A DNA stretch of 64,000 nt, from assembly GCA_020631735.1 (NCBI GenBank), contig CM036179.1, positions 27,147,063 to 27,211,062 of the forward strand, written 5' to 3'. This stretch comes from Saccharum officinarum (taxonomy: Eukaryota; Streptophyta; Magnoliopsida; Poales; Poaceae). Positions 47,839 through 60,973 of this stretch are shown in pieces; position 1 is the first letter of the stretch, and every line of letters starts with the position of its first letter. The translations under genes and the position numbers were made by a program. The notes under the pieces are model-generated. The model worked only from the letters and a program-made list of their open reading frames with translations, was not told the DNA's origin and made no database searches.

Positions 47839-49188
47839 TTAATGGTATAAATTAAGTGCAACTAAAATATGAAGGATTCTGCAAGCGCATAGAATATACC
47901 AATATAGCATTTTACCGGGAGTATTTCAGGTATCGTTATTTATATTTTACCATAGGGAAGCAAGAGTTAAAGAATCTGATAAGTTACCATCATGTATCTA
48001 CTAACTTAGTAAACCAATTAGACTATAGTAGGGGTAAATGACACATGAATGATAGGATTTATGCAATATGACACACATGGGATAGGTCACTAAAGATACA
48101 CAACTAGTTAACTTGGGAGGTCAACGGGTGAGGTAGATTCCTATGATAATCTTATCACATGGTAAAGGTATACCCAATTATACTAAGACTTACCATACTC
48201 TTGTGCACTTCGGGACGCCACTAGATAGGAGAGAGCACCACAAAGGATATCTCTACTGACGTGACTACGGTCCTACAATTTAAGAACCTGCTTGATAGAT
48301 ATGGACGGGGCTGTCACCTCCCGTAACTACCATACAGCTAAGGAATATGGTGTACTCATAGGCAGAGCATCGTATAAACACCACATTTACACGAGGCTCG
48401 GCTACTTAGCCCAATCGGTAAAGCCTAGACTAAGCGCTCTATGAACTAGCACACAAAAGCAATGATAAACTCAACTAGAAAAATATATTTAAAGTAAGCA
48501 TATGCATGTAAATAAGAGAATAAGTATTAGTCTTATAGAATGTTGAAGTGAAGATACAAGGCTTTACCAAGCCTCCATGACTAGATCTGGAACCTTGAGC
48601 AAGATCCCAACTCGACCCTCTCTCCTAAGATACTAATCTACTACATTGGAGAAGCTAGACCTAATCCCCTAGAAAGGTCATCCTTTCATGGGACACCTCT
48701 CCCATGATCCCGACTGGGAGATAATGAATTAGGGTTTAAGGGATGCCTCCTCTAGGGGCTAGGGGCTAGGGGCCTTGCTTATATAGCCCTCTAGGAAACA
48801 CCACAGCCCTCGGATCAAACCGACCTTGATCTACGGTTTTTATTCATCCTCAAAGGCGGTGGAAGCAGGATTCGCGAGGTGGAGCCTGATTGGCTAAGCC
48901 ACTAGGGCGTGCGCCCCACTTCCAGGCCCATTTCGCCTCTCATTTGTTTCTAGAGTCTTCTCATACCTTCCACATTCTAGAAAAGTTATGTGTAGCCGCT
49001 TTGTCCCTATGTAAACCTGACATGTGGACCTTTCTTGGTTCTTTTCAGCTGACACCCTGTAGAAACAGACATTCACCAAAACTTGTGGAATTCTGTCAGT
49101 AAACCCCCTATATCTATGTGGTAATTATGTTTAGTTCCTTTTTCATGTTTTGTTGACGGTTAAAATTGATACTTATCTACCATCAACA
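47839..49188 (-). repeat. 3' LTR of a second Athila-like element (minus)
   Basis: The right end is ACCATCAACA, the complement of a TGTTGATGGT start with a palindromic first 38 bp (49151-49188). It is followed by AACTCCCCCAAG, the complement of a polypurine tract, so this LTR is the 3' one. It aligns with the split minus LTR (18924-33437) and the plus LTR at 33438. Confidence 0.78.
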
Positions 49189-51479
49189 AACTCCCCCAAG
49201 CTTACCCTTTGCTCGTCCCTGAGCAAAGATAAACTCAGTGACGGATCAGGAATTGCTATAATGCTTTCACACCTCAAAAGTACACATGCGTTCAAATAAG
49301 AACTTTCCTCCGGATTAGAGTGAACTATTCTGACTTTCAAACTTACCCATATTACCTTCCACCATGGAGCTTGTAACCGTCTCTTGGGTCTTGAGCAATT
49401 GAAAGATAGAATGGTCAAGTCAAGCGCTATGTCTCAAGCTCTTTGATCAACTATTATTCTAGAGTTTTGCAGGGTTTTCAAATAAAACTAAGAGATTCCT
49501 GTGTATGACCCTCTCACGTCTCTCCTTTATGGTATTTCTAGATCGTCACTAAGGCATTTATGGTGTATGCCTTCTCTCTTCTCTCAAAATATGTGGTATT
49601 TTTGGCATAAGGCATAGTAACATTATACCTTCTCTCTCTCACCCTACTTCTAATAGGTCTATCTGGAGCTCATAGGTGGGAGACAAGGAATCCATACTTG
49701 CAAATATTTATTGCATAGTCAGACACATGGATCCAGAGGGACAAGTCTGTCCATACTGTCAAATCAAGATGTGCATGTGTGTGATCCTAAATATGGGCTG
49801 AGTGGATATATAGTGGAAATGATGGAGGATGTAAGATGTAAGTGGAAATAAGGGGTAGAAGAATAATAGTGAACATCTAATTCTACTTTTGCTCCTTAAA
49901 GGAATTTTATACCTCTCTTGAACTTTGAAGATCCTTGCTAAGAACTTGGGTTGCTAAAAATCTCTCTATGTTAGGACATTTGTCCTCTTTATTCTCTCTT
50001 TATTTTTTTCTTTCTCACTTTTTTAAACAACTAAAAACGGTGGAATAATTCCCAAGTATCTTTTTGGAAACATAGATAAGAGGTAGCAATGGAAATACTG
50101 GAGCTTAAAATAAAAGGGGCTAACAATGGATGAAAGGTTTTGTTCACTCCCAGTGTAGGAGCAGAACAACTTGTTGGGTTGTGTCTAATAGAAAATATTT
50201 AGATGCGTACTTTCAGGGTAGAAGCAGCATAAGTAGGTGGAGTGTATGTGAATCTTGATTTTAATCGCATGACTAATCCCCTAGGGTCAACACAGACTGA
50301 CCACACTCAATGCTTACAAGCAGCTAAGCTAACAAGTGAAAGTCTTTCCTAAACTAGTAAGCATGTATATATGGCTGTGGTAGGAATTAAACTCTCATCA
50401 TACAGGAACTCATCATGCAGGATTTTTAATTTTCAAAGATAAATTCTCCAGAACTCTAGTATCTCTAGGAGCATGATAAACAGTAGCTCAAAACCTTCCC
50501 ATATCACATCCGCCAACTACCTAGACTTAGATCAAGCATTCGCTACCCACAAGTTTTAGGTTCAGAGTAAATTTTAGATCAAAACAATTGTGTTCCAAAA
50601 CTTGGGAGAGTTCGAGGTTGAAAACTAGGTACTTAAGAGGAATTACGACAGAGCAACTATTCATCATTTTCATATAAGAGTTTATTTTAGGGGTTTATTT
50701 TAGCAAGGAAAAACTTTGCACGCTCTCCTATATTTATTTAGCAAACTTAAAGATCATACATAAATATATAGAAAGGGAAACATTCATTTGGCTTTCTAAA
50801 GGTTATGCATCTTTTTATTCGTTTCATATATCAAAGAATAAATATATAAGTAAATAGAAAGGTAAGAAAACACTTAGCTGGATACATGGGGGTGCTCTCC
50901 CCCAAGCTGGATGTTGATATAGTCTTGTTTGATGAAGCTGGTAGACAGTGAAGTTGTACTTCCCTCATCAGAGTGCTCATGATGATGATTGTTGAGACAG
51001 CACTCCGATAGGGGATAGATTGTCCTTCTATCTGTTTGCTTTCCTTGATCCTTCAAATTCTATGAAGCTCAAATAGACAACAAAGCTTGTGGAACTTGAT
51101 TAAGTGTTAGTGATAAACCTCTAAGCCTTGAACATCTAGAACCTCTTGACATATGAGTCTCTTTCTTCAGCAAGATCTTTCTATTTTTGTACTTTTAGTT
51201 ATATACTATGCAGAAGAATCAAAACTGTGACAAATGCATATTTATCTTATTTTTATGCCACCACAGCAAATAGACTTATGGGTTTTATGCCACAAATTTA
51301 TTCACATGGGGCGTAGCAGTTTTGAGAAGCAATGCAAGACATATTTATTTTCTTTTCTAATGCAGATGTAACAAAGTAAAATATGCAACAAGAATTGATT
51401 ATGCTAATGTGGGAAAGTAGATATGCTTAATGAGAATGCAATGCCAAAAAGGGAAATATGGATAACTACCAAGTTTACT
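49189..51479 (-). other. 3' non-coding interior of the second Athila-like element
   Basis: No frame above about 80 codons looks real. A second CTCCCCCAAGCTGG near 50898 suggests another polypurine tract. It is cut at 51480 by another LTR. Confidence 0.6.
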
Positions 51480-54433
51480 GTCACGGAACCGTCCAAATTA
51501 TAAGAGCATAAGTACAAAAACAATCACCAAAGTGATCAAATTCTCACACTTGAGCCCATATAACTCCGGTAGTCCAATGAAATCATGAGGGATTTCAAAC
51601 CAACCAACATACAAGCCAAGATCGTAGTGATTCAACATAACAAGTCACATGTTATATCCATTTCACAAGTAATTCAATATACAACGGAGTTCAACATAGT
51701 TATTACAACTTCAGTTGAAAAGTAGTGGAAGAAAAGTAATTTGAAACTAACATTACTTTTATTTCAAATACATGCCAGTACTAAGGTCAACTTCCAACAA
51801 AAGCATTAGAGATAAGATAACTTAGAAGGATCATGCCCACGATCACACTCCGCCACTACGACAGGAGCCATCCAATTCTTGCAGGCGCCATGAAACATCA
51901 CAACCTGCAACAAGTGGGAATAAACCCTGAGTATGAGAAGATACTCAGCTAGACTTACCCGTCAAAAACTAGAAATAAAGTGACACCAAGGGTATGCAAG
52001 GCTTTATATAAGTGGGCTAGTTTGACTCCTTTGCATAAAAGAGCTTATGAGCATAAGAACCAATTAAACTTAGCATCAAGTTCATCATCATTAACCTGTT
52101 AACTATATTAGCACCTATACTAGAGCACTCACTTATTAGGAGCAAACAATATTAACCATAGCAGGTATAATAAGGCCATCATCATATCATCAATTCCGAA
52201 CCATCATTATAATTAGTGTATCTACGCTGGAGATAACCAGTCAAGTTTCTCACTATCCGAGAGAGATGGCGACTCGAATCGATTCCAACTCAGCTGATGG
52301 GGGTATTCCTGACACTCACCCGGCAAACCCCGCTAAAGGCAGCCGTAGATAACCTTTGGTACAACTCAGGGTGGGCCCAAACAGCACCACATTCTCAGGA
52401 ATACCAGTGGCCAGGATGCTCAGGACTTTTAACTCACCTGCCCTTGGACCCCCTGGCTCCCTTCTGAGGCGACTTTCACTTTTTGACTTCGCAGCCTAAG
52501 TTGAGCTACTAGGCTTCGCGATTGGCAACCTCAGGCCAGCCAGCTAAATGTCAGACATGCGTTCAAAATGACATAGAAGGCTACAGGTATCGGTCTTTAA
52601 TCGACACAGACGGGGATAGTTCCACACCCAAGACCTCCATGCCTTGTTGCTTCACTATCGACATCCCGCCCGGTCTAAGTTCATTATTAACACTTGGTTC
52701 TTTTCCACGATAGCAAATATAGCCAACCGTGACCCAATACTTCCTATCTTGCAGGTGATAGGAGATTACTTGATATTACCGTTCTAATTAAGCAGGGCTA
52801 AGCATAGAGTCGATCCTGTCTACATAGGATTTCGGGATTCATATCTCTAGACATGGAATGATATAATGCAGCAAGGGGTTCCAATCAACTCCTACCACTT
52901 AATGCAACAATGCATATATAACATATATAATTAATTGCTTTAAAAGTAGGAGGCTTATAATGCTCCGGGGCTTGCCTAGGATCCGACACGAATCAGTCAA
53001 GTTAGCTTGCGTCGTCTTGATGATGCCTCCACTCCAGGTATGCACTCCAGGGTCCTTCCATCCTCGGGATGGATCCACCAACACTATCTTCGGGTTCAGC
53101 TCCACATCAAGTTCTTCACATGGTTCATCTAGCGTACCTAAATGAGATGCAAGATGCAAGTGTATGAACACATAGAAATGCAATAGAGGATGCATCACAC
53201 ACTAATCAAGGCAAATACATGGTTATACTAAACCTACTTAAGCACATCACATAGCTTAATTAAACATCACACTAATCATCATGCTAAGATAGCAAGGAAA
53301 GCAATACCAAACATGACACAAGATTTACAAAGTCTCAAGTGTACTAACTTCATCACCAAGGACATGAATCACACTTAGCAACATGCAAAACAAGTCAAGA
53401 TGAAGCAACAACGATAACTGGAATATGCCAATTTCTGGACTTGCAAACAGTGGCTTCATAAATCAGTCATATCTGGAGTTTTATAAATCCAAATGACTTG
53501 CAAGAAACATTATCGAAATCTTATAAAATTCTCTACATTTCATTTATAATCATCACAGCATGATTCATAAGTTAAATAAGTCAAAGTTACAAAGTTCTAG
53601 AATCTATTCCTAACAAACACAGAGCAGCCAACACTGATCTCCAACTTGAAACATGCATAACTCATAAACTACTTGGTCAAATACCACCAAATTTTAACAG
53701 AAGCTAGATACATAAATTATCTACAACTTTTGTACAAACAAGTTTTATAACAAAGCAAATTATCATGAAGAACTTTGCTAAGTTCCCAGATCTGTCTAGA
53801 AACCTTATTTACAAGAAATAAATACTAACTCATGTTGCAAACATATAAATGTATAAAACCAACTTTACCAACATATCACACATGACTAATGAACACCAGA
53901 AAACATAGTGTCCATTGCTAAATAAATTATTTTAATACTTAATTTATCTAGATAATTAGGTAGAATTAGGAACACATATCAAAATTGCACAATAAATTCT
54001 ACCAAAATTACAGTGGCCCTCATATACCCCCAATAGTCTACTGTATAAATTTCAAGCCATTTGGACAAGTATACCAACCTCTATGAAAAAGACAAATGGC
54101 TATTGCAATAAATCATGTGAGAGCAAGATACACTAATAACTCACTCATAAAACACCCAAAATTCATGAAATTTTTACCACACATCAATCATCACACGAGT
54201 AGCATGGCACAAAAATTTCACTTCATTTGGAGCCCTAAATTTGCAGTTATGAAAATGACAAATACAACTAACAAAGAAAACCTAGATGCAAAGATCTATT
54301 TTTAGAACTAAAACTTTAAACTAAAACATGACATATGATAGTTCCACTGCATATAGAATTTCACAAGGATTCCAAAAAATCCTCATTTGCTATTTTATGA
54401 ATTTTCTATAATTTACTATGTATTTTCAAATAA
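51480..54433 (-). repeat. Partial giant LTR (minus), inverted copy of 58000-60958
   Basis: The left end TGTCACGGAACCGTCC is the complement of the LTR end GGATGGTTTCGTTACA at 60943-60958. Matching words run in reverse order through both copies (TTGTTTTTGTACTTGTG, CATGATTTATTGCAATAGC, CTTGTCCAAATGGCTTGAAA). The U3 half is missing; the right end is near 54433. No primer site adjoins it, so it is a truncated or solo LTR. Confidence 0.75.
52899..53198 (-). other. Conserved frame inside the giant LTR (minus copy)
   Basis: 99 codons including ASHLGTLDEPCEE and GKPRSIISLLLLKQLI. The other LTR copy (59200-59568) has the equivalent ASHIGTLAETCEG and GKPWSIISLLSLKQLI. Similarity may only reflect DNA homology between LTR copies. 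No known domain. Confidence 0.3.
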
Positions 54434-54440
54434 CCCTGAA

Positions 54441-54750
54441 GTACTGGGGCGGGCGCCTAAGGAGGGGGGCGGGCGCCCCACTTCCGGGCCCGTTTCGCCT
54501 CTCGTTTATTTCTAGAGTCTTCTCGTACCTTCCACATTCCAGAAAAGTTATGTGTAGCCGCTTTGTCCCTATGTAAACCTGACATGTGGGCCTTTCTTGG
54601 TTCTTTTCAGCTGACACCCTACAGAAACAGACATTCACCAAAACTTATGGAATTCTGTCAGTAAACCCCCTATATCTATGTGGTAATTATGTTTAGGTCC
54701 TTTTTCATGTTTCGTTGACGGTTAAAATTGATACTTATCTACCGTCAATA
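54441..54750 (-). mobile_element. Athila-like LTR fragment
   Basis: Near copy of 48901-49188: CGCCCCACTTCC, AGAGTCTTCTC, AGCTGACACCCT and the terminal hairpin (54713-54750). It has ACCGTCAATA at the end instead of ACCATCAACA. Probably the remaining start of the 5' LTR of the second Athila-like element, with the giant LTR and a deletion between. Confidence 0.7.
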
Positions 54751-55254
54751 GTAGACCATCAGTAAATTAGTGTAATGAAGTACATTTTATAGTTAAGTTA
54801 AGATGAAGCGCTTGGTGCTTTTGTAAATCAGTAAGTTGTGTTGGAACACTCGATGCTAGCTCAGGCCAGGTATTACACTTATTATAATACACAATAGTGG
54901 CGTTAAGAGAAAAAACTCTATTTTTTAGCCATTTTGTCATGTTACAGTTAGCGTGAATAGTTAATCCGTCCTAGAATTCCACCAGCTCTGGTCTGACCAA
55001 TAATTCGGAGCGTGAGGCGCGAAGCCTAGGTACGCGTAAGACTGCTAGCCTTGCTAGAGAACTACTGCCAACCACCCGGAACATAGAAAGCGGATCTTGT
55101 GCACGTGTGGGGAGGAGTCGGAGACAGCACCGACTCTCAGAAACTCAAGTAGGAGAAAGAACTGGTCGGCAAAACGTTTTGGAAAAATATAGGAGGATTC
55201 TGGAAACACAGTAAGGTTGTAGCAAAACGCATGGCGAGTACTTTTATTAAATGC
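54751..55254. other. Unassigned repeat DNA
   Basis: No frame or terminus recognised. It may be the 3' flank of the Gypsy pol fragment to its right. Confidence 0.35.
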
Positions 55255-55666
55255 TTAGAATACAAAAGGAGGCCTAGTGACCACCTTGACCATATAGGAG
55301 CCCTCCCAATGCGATGATAACTCATGGAGGCCTTCTGTCTTTTGTTTCCTGCGCAAAACCAAATCGCCGACCACGAAAAATCTGTCCTTGACATTGCAGT
55401 TGTAGTACCTTCGCAAGCCCTCTAAGTACTTTGACATGTGTGCACAAGTGTCAAGACGCTGTTCTTCGGCGCAATTAACCTCAAGCTCTCTGGCTTCATC
55501 TGACTTCTCCTAATCATGATTCTCAACTTTGGGTGACCGAAAAGCGATATCAGCTGGCAGCACAGCCTCAGAACCAAAATCCATGAAGTACGGGGAGACG
55601 CCAGTATTGCGGCTGGGCTGGGTTCTCAATCCCCAGACCATGGCTGGCAGCTCCTTCAACCATCTT
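55255..55666 (-). pseudogene. Gypsy (Tat-like) integrase C-terminal fragment
   Basis: On the minus strand, from 55666: LKELPAMVWGLRTQPSRNTG, SPYFMDFGSEAVLPADI, then LRRYYNCNVKDRFFVVGDLV and HWEGSYMVKVV. This is the end of a Gypsy integrase (core helix to GPY-type box), with a TAG stop near 55510. It is interrupted at 55667 by the giant LTR. Confidence 0.8.
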
Positions 55667-58600
55667 TGTAACACCCCAGGTGTTTGTCACTCACTAAGTA
55701 GTGGGTTTGAGCTCAAACATGACAGATTAAATGGAGATGAGCCTAACCTAAAGTTGGATGTTGCATCATTGCTTTACATATAGGTCCCTTTTCAAAGATA
55801 TATGCTTGGATGGTGTTATGGCAATATCTTCATATGTCTCACCTCAGTAACTATCTATATTAAGCCCTGGAAAAGTTTCATGGAGTTTGGAATCAAAAAG
55901 TCACATGAAATGATAAGTTCCATTCCTATTGGAACTTGCATCATTAAGTGAATGGAATTGTAGATCATCAGCCAAACCATGCAAACTTGCCCAAATGACT
56001 CTATATGAACTCTAAAACAAAAGTCATGAAGGGATCATGTTGAGCAAATGTCAAGAAATTGCCCCGATTGGCCTAAAACCCTAGTTTCTGCTTTATCGAG
56101 TTGATACTTTGACCAAAGTGAAAGTTTGACTTCTGTACAAGTTATGAGGTTTGACCTTAAACAAAAGTTGTAGTTCATCTTGTGTAGAACAAACTTTGTT
56201 TAATGGTCAAGAGCCAGTTTGGCTTCTAACCTAGTCAAATAGAGATCAAAATGTGGAATCAGCTGTTGTTTTCAGCACTTAGAAAAATATTCTAAGTCCT
56301 TGTTGTGACAGCAGCAAGTTGGTTACTTTGCGACATTTTATCGTCCAAATTCATGTGGTAACTCAATTAGGCTCCTTAATATGAGTTGGAGTACTGTTCT
56401 TGAGGAACACAGTGAATCAAGTGTCATTACATTTGGAGTATATTTGGATCTCCAAAATCAATTGCTAAAACAGCATGTTTGCAACTTTGTCGCTCAAATG
56501 ACCTTGAAATTGGCATGTCGCGTTCTCCAAAATTTGTTAAGTAACTTGGGTAGGTCCAAATGTAAAAGTTGGAGCTCACATGAAGGGGAAGGCCATGCAA
56601 GAAGATGGCATAAATTGCATTTCATTTTGGCCATAAATTCTTGTAGTTGTTAATCATTGTCAACTCACTGACACTGCCGACTTGGAGGTCAATTAGCTGC
56701 CAATCTAAAGCCCTAATGGCCAAGCACCCTTAACCAAAATTGTAGAGCACAAGTAGTAGAGCAAACTTTGTTTTGGGACCACGATCCAGTTCGGCTCAGA
56801 GCTAGCCCAAAATCGACACCCAAGACGCCCTGATCTGTGCACACCAACTGTTCGACAGCTGTCCTCTAAGGGATGGGCATGGCGGCCATGCGTCGTGCGT
56901 CTCCTCCATGGATGCCACGCATCCTTCTCTTTGCCACACGCCCTGACCTCCTCCCTATGCTGTATGGAGCGCCCATGATGGCCTCAGCGTTTCCCCCCAC
57001 TCCTCCACCTCGCTCGCCACGCCCTCTGCTGGCCTCCTCCTCGAGTCGCTCTGCGCCTGAGAGTGCGCTCCGCCATGGCCGGTAGGACAACCTCGCTGCC
57101 ACTAGCAAACTCGCGGTTCCGCGCCTCCTCACTCTCCATGACCACCGTCGTTAGCTTCGCCTCCATCTCCTTGTCTTTCGGCTTCCCTTTCCCGGACTCT
57201 GACCAGCACCGGAGGGCGCCATCGCCATGGCCGTGGCCGTGCCATGGCCGAGCGGTGGAGCTCCGCCCAACCGCTGTTGCGCTCGACCGCTGTCCCAATC
57301 GAGTGTGTCACCGCCTCTGCCTCGCCGTGCTCCGCCCCGCGCGCGCGTTTTCCCAAGCTCTCGGTCACTGCAGCACCTCGCCGCCGACGCGAACGCCACT
57401 GCTCCATCTGTTCGCGTGGTCGGAAGGCTACAGTCCAACTCCGGTCACGCTTCCACCTCCCTTGGGTGTGGGTGGACAAGCTAGAGCTCGGGCCACCCTC
57501 CCCCCCCCTCCGCCGCCGCCGGCCCTCTCCGGCTGACATCAGGAACCACCGGCCGCCTTCCCTGCTGGTGTCGAGAGGTTGACGACGAGGACCGGCGCCT
57601 TTTATCCCTGTGACCCTCTTTTATATGACAGGCGGGCCTGGCCGACCGTGGACCCCTCACGTCAATTTAAGCAGTGGCGGTTTCGGGTGCATAGCCGGGT
57701 ACACCTAGCGAATTAAGTAGGGTTTGAGTAATTCCGATTTTGAATTTTAGATTTCATGCAAATCTTCAAATATTCATATCTCATGCTAGGAGACTCCAAA
57801 AATAGTAAAAGTGGAATTTTTGGAAACCTTGAGAAGAGATCTAAGCAGTTGAGTCATAAAATTCTATATGTTTATAGATGTTTTCTAATGTGTTTATTTA
57901 AGTTGAAAAAGAGCTCTAGAAATGCCTTTAAACCTAACCAGAGCAAGATCTGGAGTTTTAGAACCCCAAAAATAGTGATTCTTGTTTTGTTAATTTTGTG
58001 ATGACATGTACTTGCTAGGAAAAATATTAAACACACTATTTGTTCACTGTTTTCTTAGGGTTTTGATTGGACCTTGATAAATAAGGAATTTACATTATAT
58101 TGCTTGTTATTTTTATATCTTGAGTTGTGCTGCTCCAATTGATGTGAAATTTTTATGGTAGGCTTGTCATGCTATGGATGTACTGTGGTATAAATTTCAT
58201 GGCCATTGCTTATTGTATGCTCAAGTTATTGAGTTAACTTGTTTATGGCTTGATAAATAGCTTATAAATAATATATAAATGATAAAATAGAAAATGTTGT
58301 TCCATCACCTTATTATGATGTTGCTCTTTGATGTTAGTTCATTCTATGGCCATGTGTTCATAGAAAATATGGAGTTTTAGGTTTAACTTGCTCTCACATG
58401 ATTTATTGCAATAGCTATTTGTCTGTATCATAGAGGTTGATATACTTGTCCAAATGGCTTGAAATTTGGACAGTAGACTTTTGGTAGCATGTGTAGGCCA
58501 CTGTAATTTTGGTAGAATTTATTGAGTATCTTTATGATGTGGTCATAATTCCACCGAATGATCTAAATAAATTAAGAAAATGTATTAAAAGAAATTATTT

Positions 58601-60958
58601 AGTAATTGACACTATGTTTTCTGATGTTCATTAGTCATGTGTGAAATGTTGGTAAAGTTGGTTTTGTCCAATTATATGTTTTCAACATAAGTTAATAATT
58701 ATTTCTTGCAAATGAAGTTTCTGGACAGATCTGGAAACTTGGCAAAGTTGTTTATGATAATGTGCTTTGTTGTGAAACTTGTTTATACAAAAGTTGTAGA
58801 TAATTTATGTATCTAGCTTCTGTTAAAATTTGGTGGCATTTAACATTGTGGTTTAGGATTTATAGTTATTTAAAGTTAGGGTACAGAATTGCTTGCTCTC
58901 TGTTTGTCAGGAATAGATTCTGGAACTTTGTATTTTTGACTTGTTTAACTTATGAATCATGCTGTGATGATATTATATGAAATGTATATAATTTTATAAG
59001 CTTTCCATAATGTCTTCTTGCAAGTCATTTGGATTTATAAAACTCTAGATATGATTGATTTGTGAAGCTACTGTTTGCTTGTCCAGAAATTGATAAATTC
59101 CAATTATAGTTGTTTGCTTGTATATTGTTAAGTGTGACTTATGCCTTTGAGGGTAGTTAAGTTAATTAGCTCTAGGTATTTATTAGAACTTGTGTATGCT
59201 TGCATGATTGCTATAGTTATTGCACTTCTATGCATTCACGCATATGCATGGTTGCATCTCATATAGGTACGCTAGCAGAAACGTGTGAAGGATGTGGCAT
59301 TGGAGCCAAACCCGAAGATGATGTTTGGTGGATCCATCCCGAAGATAGAAGGATCGGGCAAGTGCTAGATGAGAGGATGCTCGCCAAGCGAGTTCTTCTG
59401 ACATACTCTAACTTGAGTCGGATCCCAGGCAAGCCCTGGAGCATTATAAGCCTCCTATCTTTAAAGCAATTAATATATGTTATAAGTATTGTTGCATTAA
59501 GTTATAAGAGTTGGTTGGAAACCCTTGCTGTATTATATCATTCCTTATCCAGATATATGAATCCTTGAATCCTACATAGATTAGGATCGAGTAGATGCTT
59601 AGCCCTGCTTTAAGCGGTAGAAGTCAGGTGATTTCCTGTCACCTGCGAGATATAGGGATATTCATATATGGCACGGTTGGCTATATTTGCTATCGTGGAA
59701 AGGAACCATGTGTTAATAAAATGAAATGAGACCGGGCGGGATGATGATAGTGAAGCGACAAGGCATGGAGGTCTTGGGTGTGAATCTATCCCCGTCTGAG
59801 TCGTTTAAGGACCGATTCGCTATACGTCCTTAAGTCATGTTGAACGCAGTCTAACACTTAGTTGGCCGGATAAGTCGTTCCGACCGCGTAGCCGAGTAAT
59901 GTGATTCAGGCCGGGAATCAAATGGTAGGTTGCTTCTTGGAGGAGAGAAAGGATGTGCTTGGGGACATTGGCGTGAGACCAAGGGAGGGTTAGAGTCCGT
60001 ATCACCTGGCAGAGTGTCACCCTTAGGGTCGCGACATCATTCGGACCCGTGATTCCTGAATCATATGAAAAGGTGGCATGTGCGACCCTGGCTGGGGTCT
60101 GCACGGTGAGTGTTAGAAATACCCCTCCAGCTTGATAGGAATTCGATTCGAATCGCCGTCGCTCCCGGTTAGTGAGAACTTGACTTGAGCAGCGGCAACG
60201 TAGATTCAATTAAATTGAACGGATGGTTAATTGGATCACGATGGAAAGATTGCCTCAATTTATACCTGCTATGGTTAGTATTGTTTGCTCCTAATAAAGT
60301 GAGTGCTCTAGTACAGGTTTGAATATAGATGACAGGTTAATGATAATTAACTTGATGCTTAAGCATTAATGATTGATCATCTATATTAAGCTTTTATGCA
60401 AAATGTTGTCAAGCTAGCCCCACTTTTTATCAGCCTTACATGATCCTTGGTGTCACCTTATTTCTGGTTTCTGACGGGTAAGTCTAGCTGAGTACCTTCT
60501 TGTACTCAGGGTTTTATCCCCACTTGTTGCAGGTTGTGATGTATCATGGCGACTGCAAGAGTTGGTTGACTCCTGTCGTAGTGGCGAAGTGTGATCATGG
60601 GCATGATCCTTCTTATTTACCTTATCTATAATTCTTTTGTTGGAAGTCGACCGTTGTACTGGCATGTATTTGAAATAAGATTTATGTTAGTTTTAAATTA
60701 CTTTGCTTCCGCTACTTTTGAACTTAAGTTGTAATAACTATGTTAAACTCCGATGTATATTGAATTACTTGAGAAATGGATGTAACATGTGACTTGTTAT
60801 ATTGAATCACTACGATCTTGGCTTGTATGTTGGTTGGTTTGAAATCCCTCGTGATTTCATTGGACTACCGGAGTTATATGGGCTCAAGTGCGAGAATTTA
60901 ATCATTTCGGTGATTGTTTTTGTACTTGTGCTCTTATAATTTGGATGGTTTCGTTACA
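55667..60958 (+). repeat. Giant 5' LTR, 5.3 kb
   Basis: It starts TGTAACACCCCAGG and ends GGATGGTTTCGTTACA, with a primer-like site right after. Layout matches the LARD LTR: AT-rich U3 (to about 56860), GC-rich block (56860-57600), then about 3.3 kb of AT-rich sequence. The GC-rich block has long overlapping frames on both strands, typical of GC-rich random sequence. The 3' LTR lies beyond the window. Confidence 0.75.
59200..59568 (+). other. Conserved frame inside the giant LTR (plus copy)
   Basis: 122 codons. The middle part (ASHIGTLAETCEG to SIISLLSLKQLI) aligns with the minus-strand copy at 52899-53198. Function unknown; coding status unproven. Confidence 0.3.
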
Positions 60959-60960
60959 GC

Positions 60961-60973
60961 TGATATCGGAGCA
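60961..60973 (+). promoter_or_regulatory. Degenerate primer binding site
   Basis: TGATATCGGAGCA, two bases after the LTR. It differs from TGGTATCAGAGCC at three places. It supports plus orientation. Confidence 0.6.

Noticed and set aside
56866..57582. Cluster of overlapping long frames on both strands
   Set aside because: GC-rich leader of the giant LTR; frames open in several phases at once, with no domain.
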